A stretch of DNA of 11,851 bases from Paludibacteraceae bacterium (lineage in GTDB: Bacteria; Bacteroidota; Bacteroidia; Bacteroidales; Paludibacteraceae), in the NCBI GenBank assembly GCA_017402895.1, contig JAFPLG010000069.1, forward strand, positions 1-11,851. The letters are read 5' to 3'. The position numbers and the translations under genes were made by a program. Below are positions 6,601 through 11,851 of this stretch, in pieces; within the stretch, counting starts at the first letter, position 1, and each line of letters opens with the position of its first letter. A model generated the notes under the pieces. That model was not told where the DNA came from, did no database searches, and saw only the letters and a list, made by a program, of their open reading frames with translations.

Positions 6601-9600
6601 TGTCGGCAGTGAGTAGGAGCTCCAGATAGTTGACGCTGTCACCGTGCGTGAAGAGTGTCATGTCGCGTCCTGTCTCTGCGGGGCGGATCATCATATCGAC
6701 GGTGAGGTCGGTGATCGCCAGTTCACGTCCGGCTTCGGACTCGAGGTACTGATTGTAACTACCGCCGAGGTAGAGGGATGTGGACTGGGTGATACCTGTG
6801 GCGTTGGTGACGCCGAGGAGCTGGAAGTTGTTATCCTCATCGAGCCAGTTGCCTGCGATGGGTTCAGAGAAACGAAGCGATATATTATCCTCGAGGGTGA
6901 GGATACCGTTAGCGGGTTGTGCCTTGCCGAAGAGAACCGGCGGACGAGTGTCTTTCGTTCCGGAGATGACGGGCGACTCCTTGGTAACAAAGCCGGAACC
7001 GTAGCGGCAGAAGCTGACGGCACGCAGGTCGTAGTTGAGTTCCTTCGGATCGCGCTCACCGTAGAAACGGAAAGGCGTAATACGTCCGTTCTCAATCATC
7101 GCTTTGTTGCCTGACGCGAGGTTATAGAGACTGTCATCGGCGAAGAAAGCGCACTGTGTTACCCATGCGTCGTTATTCTCCGTGGAGAGCTTGTACTGGA
7201 ACTCGATATGGTCGAAGTTCTTATGGTGGATATCAAAGCCATCGATGGTGATAGGCAGATAATAGCCCATCGAATCCCGCGCCGAGAGCGTATTCATCAC
7301 CCATTTATCGCGCGGATAAGCGATGCTGACGGGTGAGGACTCGGGCATGAAATGCACAGAGAACTTGAGCGAGTTGTAGATTTTCGGACAAGCATCGAGG
7401 CTGAGTTGCAGTTCGAGGTCGTTATAGTCATCGGCCTGACCGCGATAGACCTCCATGGTCTTGACGATCGGGTTGCCCGGTTCGATATAAAGCGGATATC
7501 CGGCTGCGATAGGTACGCCGTCGATGAAGACCTTGGCTCCGTCGGGATTGCCTCCTGCGAGCGAGAGCGTCATATACTCACCGCCAGCGAAAGCGGTTTT
7601 TGTATCGGCATTATTCATCAGCGTGAGTCGGAAGACAGCCGGTTTGTCGGCGCCTACATTGGTCTGCTCGTAGGTGTTGATTGCCATTTCCGGCTTAGCG
7701 GTATAGAGCGTTCCGTTGCTGATAACCGAGGTGCCGGCATTGTAGAACTTGGTTTTCTCCTCCGCCTCGTGCGGGCAGTAGGAGCTACCTGCCTCGGTGA
7801 AGAAGACATATCCTGCATAGCACAGCGAGTCGCCTTGCGCCTTGGTTTCAGCACGCGGCACAGCCGAGCCCTTATAGAAGACGCTGTCGAGGTTAGCGCG
7901 ATAGACGGAGACGGTGATGTCGCCGTGCGGGTCAGGCGAGAGGGTGAAGCCTGTCTTGCGGCTGACAGCGGTCTCGTGCGACCGGTACTCATCGTTGGTG
8001 TACGACAAGACAGGCTCGAAGATGATTTTCCATTTGGCATTGGCGGTTTTTCCTTCCAGTTCCTCCGGATTGAACAGCCCCTGATTAATCATATCGTCGC
8101 TGAAAAGGTCTTTGACATAATTGGTAAATTGTTCGTCAATAACCTTGCTCACGGACTCACCGATCGTGGCGTTTCCGGAACTCTGCCAGAAATCTTTCAT
8201 GTTCTTCAAGTTAGCAAGCGTTGCTCGCTCCACGACTGCCGTACCTGTTTGTGTCAAGTTATACAAGAACAGTCCGTCCTGCGGCATCTCGGTATAGGAA
8301 CCGCCGTAGGAGTAGTTGTCACTACGGGTGTAGGACGTCCCTCCGCTGACGGAGTAGGTGCCGTACTTCTGTCCTGACATGCGCGCCATGACTTTCTCTT
8401 TCTCGTTGGTGTAGATGACGTTGATCCAGTTCAATATACGATGATTGATTGCAGCCACCTCATCGGCGTAGGGTTTGTCGGAGTTCTCCGGCGTGATCAT
8501 CTCATAGACATCCGTGGACAGGGTATCCGTATCGACGATGTGCTGCTGCGTGCCCTTGTACCAATAGACGGGTTCGCCGCGCTCGTTGCAAACAGTCTGC
8601 GCCGTCTCGAAATCATCGAAGTTCTCGAGCAGGTTGAGTCGCTGCCGTGCGAGCGAAGGAATGACGGAACCGAGCACGTATTTCTGGGTATAGGCAAAGG
8701 TATTGTCGAGAGCGGAGCCGAAGACGGATTTCTCACCGGTGACGAGATAGAATGCTTGCCCGTTGGCATCCGTTCCCTGCGCCAGCAGCTTGATAGCTCC
8801 TCCTTGGTAGGCAGTCTGCCGTGCCTGCCAGAGGCTGTCGGATATGACAGAGACGGACTTAGCCAGACCCGTGATGACGCTACGCGTCGTGCCGAGATAT
8901 ACGTCTGAGGCTGCTCCTACGTCGGAATAGGCGGAGCTGGTAGCGATACGCGTGGTAGTAGAGAAATCGTAGCTGTACTTATTGGTCCAATCCCACGACC
9001 AGGTGAACGGAACAGAGAGTGTGAGAGAACGTGTGGTCTCAAATACCGAACCGGCATAGGTACCAGCTCCTGCAGGCGCGGATACAACACCTATACTCTG
9101 TGTCACACCATCGCCCCATTTAACGCCCACTTCGGCACCCACTTCCCATTGAGTACGCGAGCTATAGCCGAACTTATATGTGCTTCCCTCTTCAATCCAT
9201 GCGCTACTGCCCATGCCTCCCGGGTCACGGACGATATCGAGGATCTTGATATCCGCCGCCGTAGAGCGCAGAGTGTTACTTTGCACCACATCGCCGATGA
9301 CGAAGGCCTGGAACAGATCGGTCTCCACGGTGTTGCCCTCGGTCTGGAGCGCCGCGCTGACGCTTCGAAGCGCAGCGGTACCGGCATTGGCAAAGTCGAT
9401 ATTATCACTCTTGAGCAGGATGGATTTGTTACGGCCGAGGGAGTCTAAGGCATAGGTGCGACTCTCGGTAGCCGAATGGAGTCCGTTGCGTATAGTGACC
9501 GAACCGCTGCGTATAGGCACGCGGTCAAGGCGATTGGTTTGGGTATCGTTATTATAGCAATACTGTTCAAAGGCCGATACCATGAATTGGTACTGGCGGT

Positions 9601-11851
9601 TAAACATGAAGACGGGGTATCCGAGCGTGTATGCCACATTGCCATCCGCCTCGGTATAGAGCAGCATATCGTATGTCTGTCCGTCCATATCGGTATATAC
9701 GCCGCTCTCCTCGCCGTAGCCGGTTTTCTCCATGCCGTAGAGGAGTTGTGTCATTTGGAGTTGAACGGGGTTATGGTAGATACGATCGTAGATAGCGTTG
9801 TAACTGACATAAGATGTTTGACCGCCTGCGCTGTTAGAAGTTAGACTGTCGGTGATGGTTGTCAACGGCGCATTGGTGAGGTCGAAGGTCTCGGAGCCGG
9901 TGCCGCCGGGGAAGAGCGTGGCGTAGCCTTTGGCCGTAGCTTGCACGACTTTGTATTTGACAGGGAAGAGGTCCGCGGCATACTCGCCCGTGGTGATATC
10001 CGGGCGAACGGTGATACGCTTCTGTTCGAACAGGATATCCGTTCCGCCGACGGAGCGATGGAGTGTATCGCGGCTCAGGTCATCGGGGTCATGCACAATG
10101 TGGGCGGTATTGTCGCCCTCGAGCATGAGCACGAGTTGGAGGTCATCGCCGAGGTTGTTCTTACCAAGTCCGAAACCGTGCTGGAGTGCTTTCTGGTCAT
10201 TACCTCCGGCTACACGGCCGACGAGACGTACCTTAGTGGTGTCATAGAACCGCACACCGTCCAACGCCTTGACGAGCGAGAAGGCAGTGTCTGTACCGGT
10301 GACGAAAAGCCATCCATCATTGGTGAAGGAATGACCGGGTTTAGCTACCTGCAGGCGGCAGGGCATCGACTTAGGAACGGTCAGTTCGAAATTACCGTCC
10401 GTACCGGTTCGGTAGATGGTATTGCCGCGACGCACAGTATCGCCGTTGAGCACGAAGCAGGCATCCGCTACAGGGATAGTAGAGAGGTCGTAGAGCACAC
10501 GTCCGGAGAGACGTACGGTGCTGGTATTGACGAAGTTGATGGCCTCTTGGATAGCATGGTTAACATCCAACGGCACGGATGCAGCCGCAGAGGAGGTGTT
10601 GTTATAGCTGAACGTACCATACTGCGAGGTAGGCGTAACGGTATAGATAGTACCCGTATTGAGGTCATAACTCAGACTATCGAAGACGAAGATACCCGTA
10701 GCATCGGTAGTGATGTTGCGCAGCGTCTGACCATCAGCAGAGAGGCTGACTTGTACGCCCGCCATGCCGGCATTATCCGGCAACTGAACCATACCGCTGA
10801 TTTGTCCGTAGGGCGAACGCCAGCCTTCGGCAGTCCGGGTGCTCGTGGTGGTATTGCCGTTACAGGTATAGTATGCCGTGACGGTATATTCATAATGCGT
10901 GCCGGGGATGGAGGCCTCATCGAAGAAATGGTTGTCCTCGCCGCGGTAGATGACCTCGGGCGCATCGGTGGAGCTCTTCACAGTGCGGCGGAGCACGAAC
11001 GAATCGACCGCCGTCGAGTTAACGAGCCACTGGAGCTGTACGCCGGCCTTGTGTTTATCCCGCGCATCGCCTTGTGAAGCCGAGAAAGAAGTGACGCTTG
11101 CCGCTTTGTTGAAAATGAACTTCTGTCCATTGATGGTCTTAGGCAGCAGATAGATAGAGTCTGCAACACGCAGCGTAGCATTCGATTGGTCGATATAGAC
11201 CTGATAATTATAATGGGTACAAGACGCATCAGCTATGTCCACCATGTGTGCCTGCCAGCTGCCGTCCTCAAGACGGATGATGCTATCCTGCGGGATAATG
11301 ATATCCACGCTCTGTCCTGTCTCCTCCATGTTACGACGCAGGATCAGGCGCGCAGAGCGATCCCACATGCATCGACCGTAATTGCCATTGAGACCACCTA
11401 ACTTGGTGTACAACTCTTGCTTGAGTTTCGGCTCATTAGCAGCGAGAATACTATCCATCGCAGGGGAAACTTGCGCCTTGACAAATAACTGGTTATCGCG
11501 AATCTTTATTGATTCCCGATCGAACCAATAGAACCACGAAGAGGTATAGTCAAAGTAGATTTCGTCCACTTTGTCCAGGTTGCTGTCACGGAGGTTGGTC
11601 GTTAAAAGACTATCCACATTGTTGGCGAAATCAAACGGGAAAGGTCCACCTTGGCCGGTTCGGATAAGACGCTCCACGGTACTGCCGACCGGAATGCGCA
11701 GTTTCTGGCGTCCGGCACTCATTTTCTTACCGGGACGGGGGCCGTAGGGCTCCTGACCATCTTTCGTGCTCACATACAAATACACCTCCGCACCATGCAA
11801 AAGTGTATTACCGCTCTTGGTCGTCACTTGATCGTTGTAAAACAGGATATA
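3614..11851 (-). CDS. Giant multidomain surface/secreted protein (LamG, FN3, BACON-like), 5' truncated by window
   Basis: The frame ends at TAA 3616-3614 and is open to the right edge, so at least 2745 residues are present. A GTG at 11827 is not the start, because eight sense codons (YILFYNDQ) precede it in frame. Order from the N-terminal side, by DNA position: unassigned beta-rich part (11851-11050); FN3-like (about 11045-10850); carboxypeptidase-regulatory-like sandwiches (from 10800, 10520 and 10230); a region rich in Trp, Tyr, Ser and Thr strands (about 9210-8860); a predicted helical part (about 8690-8050); beta-rich linker; Ig-like segment (6955-6840); two LamG-like domains (6785-6260 and 6150-5695); BACON-like domain (5225-4980); C-terminal modules and tail (4940-3617). 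No enzyme active site was seen. I infer an exported adhesin or scaffold, probably type IX secretion cargo given the tail. The signal peptide would lie off the window. Long antisense frames across it are codon shadows. Confidence 0.85.
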   Translation of the reverse strand, partial: YILFYNDQVTTKSGNTLLHGAEVYLYVSTKDGQEPYGPRPGKKMSAGRQKLRIPVGSTVERLIRTGQGGPFPFDFANNVDSLLTTNLRDSNLDKVDEIYFDYTSSWFYWFDRESIKIRDNQLFVKAQVSPAMDSILAANEPKLKQELYTKLGGLNGNYGRCMWDRSARLILRRNMEETGQSVDIIIPQDSIIRLEDGSWQAHMVDIADASCTHYNYQVYIDQSNATLRVADSIYLLPKTINGQKFIFNKAASVTSFSASQGDARDKHKAGVQLQWLVNSTAVDSFVLRRTVKSSTDAPEVIYRGEDNHFFDEASIPGTHYEYTVTAYYTCNGNTTTSTRTAEGWRSPYGQISGMVQLPDNAGMAGVQVSLSADGQTLRNITTDATGIFVFDSLSYDLNTGTIYTVTPTSQYGTFSYNNTSSAAASVPLDVNHAIQEAINFVNTSTVRLSGRVLYDLSTIPVADACFVLNGDTVRRGNTIYRTGTDGNFELTVPKSMPCRLQVAKPGHSFTNDGWLFVTGTDTAFSLVKALDGVRFYDTTKVRLVGRVAGGNDQKALQHGFGLGKNNLGDDLQLVLMLEGDNTAHIVHDPDDLSRDTLHRSVGGTDILFEQKRITVRPDITTGEYAADLFPVKYKVVQATAKGYATLFPGGTGSETFDLTNAPLTTITDSLTSNSAGGQTSYVSYNAIYDRIYHNPVQLQMTQLLYGMEKTGYGEESGVYTDMDGQTYDMLLYTEADGNVAYTLGYPVFMFNRQYQFMVSAFEQYCYNNDTQTNRLDRVPIRSGSVTIRNGLHSATESRTYALDSLGRNKSILLKSDNIDFANAGTAALRSVSAALQTEGNTVETDLFQAFVIGDVVQSNTLRSTAADIKILDIVRDPGGMGSSAWIEEGSTYKFGYSSRTQWEVGAEVGVKWGDGVTQSIGVVSAPAGAGTYAGSVFETTRSLTLSVPFTWSWDWTNKYSYDFSTTTRIATSSAYSDVGAASDVYLGTTRSVITGLAKSVSVISDSLWQARQTAYQGGAIKLLAQGTDANGQAFYLVTGEKSVFGSALDNTFAYTQKYVLGSVIPSLARQRLNLLENFDDFETAQTVCNERGEPVYWYKGTQQHIVDTDTLSTDVYEMITPENSDKPYADEVAAINHRILNWINVIYTNEKEKVMARMSGQKYGTYSVSGGTSYTRSDNYSYGGSYTEMPQDGLFLYNLTQTGTAVVERATLANLKNMKDFWQSSGNATIGESVSKVIDEQFTNYVKDLFSDDMINQGLFNPEELEGKTANAKWKIIFEPVLSYTNDEYRSHETAVSRKTGFTLSPDPHGDITVSVYRANLDSVFYKGSAVPRAETKAQGDSLCYAGYVFFTEAGSSYCPHEAEEKTKFYNAGTSVISNGTLYTAKPEMAINTYEQTNVGADKPAVFRLTLMNNADTKTAFAGGEYMTLSLAGGNPDGAKVFIDGVPIAAGYPLYIEPGNPIVKTMEVYRGQADDYNDLELQLSLDACPKIYNSLKFSVHFMPESSPVSIAYPRDKWVMNTLSARDSMGYYLPITIDGFDIHHKNFDHIEFQYKLSTENNDAWVTQCAFFADDSLYNLASGNKAMIENGRITPFRFYGERDPKELNYDLRAVSFCRYGSGFVTKESPVISGTKDTRPPVLFGKAQPANGILTLEDNISLRFSEPIAGNWLDEDNNFQLLGVTNATGITQSTSLYLGGSYNQYLESEAGRELAITDLTVDMMIRPAETGRDMTLFTHGDSVNYLELLLTADNRLKVILKDDDKDIVTLQSKPMAELSKTDFTRVMMVYDFWKSSVRFYAGTLDITDQENDVTPYMLQNNVHTLRFGKSLFNEETLFKGNMMEIRLWTKALTPDEIANTHLRRLTGYEHELMDYYPMNEGNGSDLTDLASGATLHGDGLSWTNPQGISVALEGEPVELNPLYFSRTAAQDYTLMGWFRAENSQEDAFSIFATALADSITMEIGHAGGRFFFRQDDINTGAIAAITDGEWHHVALSVSKSYNVGTLYLDGNILQTFPVHTIGALSGTKISVGNGLIGNIDDICLFEQALPASIIQEYMRATPNGDEMGLIALLPFSQIKRNSANVMELVFSGNDQRVFHDANGNIINKVVPLVSNQQNLADRADKDNYAPVVDRGQLTNLNFTWSYQDDELLINLNMQEREINKRSLYLTVRDVEDLNGNRLVSPVSWSVFADLNSLRWLQRRVDEQIQDASVDYTFRVSVNNTTGMTRQFTIDNLPEWLECSPKQGTLGPKDEERITFTVKKGLSPGKHNAVVFLTDDKGLSESLVINIDILSICPWDDIDHNRYKQNMSLRAQVFINQDGTQIIDSDREDIVGIFCNGELVGKGQISGEDFTRGYVYITVYGDASLNGRMLTAQLWRHATAKTYLLSSDQTLRFKENSCLGCSPNEPVRLSTSDAMMQAITLNAGWTWTSFYLIPNKNGMINSVLMADSDFDANDEIKSPATGNFCRYNDSLFLWQGPLSQFYYRYVHMFHTEKEHTIYLTGTALTTEQDRTIPLKKGWNVFPYLRMDNMNLRDALSPYYAYASEGDMIKSHDEFAVFSANGKWEGNLTYLQPGRGYFFFRQAESQVSFTFPASSPESNAPDAHRSPLTAHRYATNMTIISALNSEAINGEAYKRDAVTINAYIGDELVGTATKTDSLYFLTICSDDAGAHIEFRTADGVLLLPVESTGATDKDITYQPDSHHGSLKAPILLRTQEECRPYKIIENDHVIIIRNNERYDVTGKKLK
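3617..4940 (-). other. C-terminal modules and sorting-like tail of the giant protein
   Basis: Two related modules of about 80 residues flank a central part. Module one starts NMSLRAQVFI (about 4935-4675) and module two NMTIISALNS (about 4006-3795); both share a D(E)-x-(V/I)-G or I-G-D-E-L-V-G core (FCNGELVGKG and YIGDELVGTA) and an aromatic strand after it. Between them are paired GW-W/GW strands: GWTWTSFYLIP (near 4575) and GWNVFPYLR (near 4295), then PGRGYFFF. The final 26 residues (YKIIENDHVIIIRNNERYDV, then TGKKLK) follow the short Bacteroidales pattern K-x-x-E-N-x(5)-I-x-R-x(3)-Y-x(3)-G-K-x-x-K seen at ends of exported proteins, consistent with a type IX secretion C-terminal signal. That role is inferred. 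Confidence 0.6.
4018..4049 (-). repeat. Heptanucleotide tandem repeat within the giant gene
   Basis: On the plus strand GCGGTGA occurs four times in tandem (4019-4046), followed by GCG and preceded by A, giving a perfect 32-bp tract. It encodes the stretch AHRSPLTAHR. Since 7 is not a multiple of 3, gain or loss of one unit shifts the frame. Both other frames hit stops soon after the tract (after 5 and 11 codons counted from the tract's end), which would remove the last module and the C-terminal tail. Confidence 0.85.
5695..6785 (-). other. Tandem LamG-like (concanavalin A-like) domains in the giant protein
   Basis: Domain one starts near TSLYLGGSYNQYLE (about 6785) and includes LTVDMMIRPAE, a VMMVYDFWKSSVRFYAG strand pair and MMEIRLWTKALTPDEI (about 6300), followed by LMDYYPMNEGNG. 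Domain two starts near ISVALEGEPVELN (about 6150), with YTLMGWFRAE, DGEWHHVALSVS, GTLYLDGN and IDDICLFEQALPASII (ending about 5695). The W-H-H-V-A strand and the closing I-x-(D/E)-(I/V)-R/C-L-(W/F)-x-x-A-L motif are hallmarks of LamG/pentraxin-like beta sandwiches, which usually bind glycans or proteins. The binding partner cannot be read from sequence. Confidence 0.8.
10330..11045 (-). other. FN3-like and carboxypeptidase-regulatory-like domains of the giant protein
   Basis: The FN3-like segment contains VQLQWLVNSTAVDSFVLRR and ends with HYEYTVTAYYTC, the typical Y-x-Y-x-V-x-A-Y strand. Next, GQISGMVQLPDNAGMAGVQV followed by TDATGIFVFDSL is the usual opening and D-x-x-G-x-F/Y core of carboxypeptidase-regulatory-like sandwiches. 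A second copy starts RLSGRVLYDLSTIPVADA and has GTDGNFELTVP. A third, weaker copy opens VRLVGRVAGGN near 10230. These are structural modules common in Bacteroidota outer-surface proteins. Confidence 0.65.

Noticed and set aside
7352..8377. Long plus-strand open frame of 341 codons
   Set aside because: Also antisense to the giant gene, with low-complexity IVxxG/E-rich product and no recognisable domain; a codon shadow.
9941..11077. Long plus-strand open frame of 378 codons
   Set aside because: It is antisense to the giant gene, has no promoter or ribosome-binding support, and its composition (many Val, Gly, Glu, Arg without a domain) is what the reverse of GC-biased codons gives.
11825..11827. 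GTG as start of the giant gene
   Set aside because: The frame is open for eight more codons to the window edge, the following residues do not form a signal peptide, and no upstream regulatory sequence is visible. The gene simply continues outside.

Overview
The window looks like a chromosomal segment from a Bacteroidota genome, most likely an anaerobic Bacteroidales. Three things point there: two promoters with the TAnnTTTG -7 element, a single-polypeptide membrane regulator with periplasmic TPRs and a cytoplasmic AraC-type DNA-binding domain, and cell-surface proteins of BspA-like LRR and LamG/BACON/carboxypeptidase-regulatory type whose ends resemble type IX secretion cargo. No RNA gene, CRISPR array, transposase or phage gene was seen. 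Every gene I can support lies on the minus strand, so the window reads right to left.

Layout from right to left. 11851-3614: one giant secreted or surface protein of at least 2745 residues, open at the right edge, with FN3-like, carboxypeptidase-regulatory-like, Ig-like, two LamG-like and BACON-like segments and a short C-terminal sorting-like tail. A 7-bp tandem repeat (4018-4049) sits in its coding sequence just before the last module. 3613-3045: an intergenic stretch with a strong hairpin (3551-3591), a start-less 47-codon open frame (3376-3519), and an inverted repeat built from 9-bp tandem units (3057-3362) enclosing a doubtful 79-codon ORF. 3044-2871: a 57-residue lipoprotein gene absent from length-filtered ORF calls, followed by a terminator (2850-2818). 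2651-918: the TPR-TM-AraC regulator. 722-1: the 5' part of a BspA-like leucine-rich-repeat surface protein, open at the left edge.

The main new observation is that the regulator gene and the BspA-like gene share a 75-bp upstream block, 65/75 identical without gaps. It holds a -7 box, a -33-like element and two copies of TTGACNATTTRTCC spaced exactly 21 bp apart. Tandem half-sites two helical turns apart are what an AraC-family protein would be expected to bind. I infer that the membrane regulator activates or controls itself and the adjacent surface protein. Together with the giant surface protein and its hypermutable-looking repeat, this suggests a locus for regulated and possibly phase-variable surface display.
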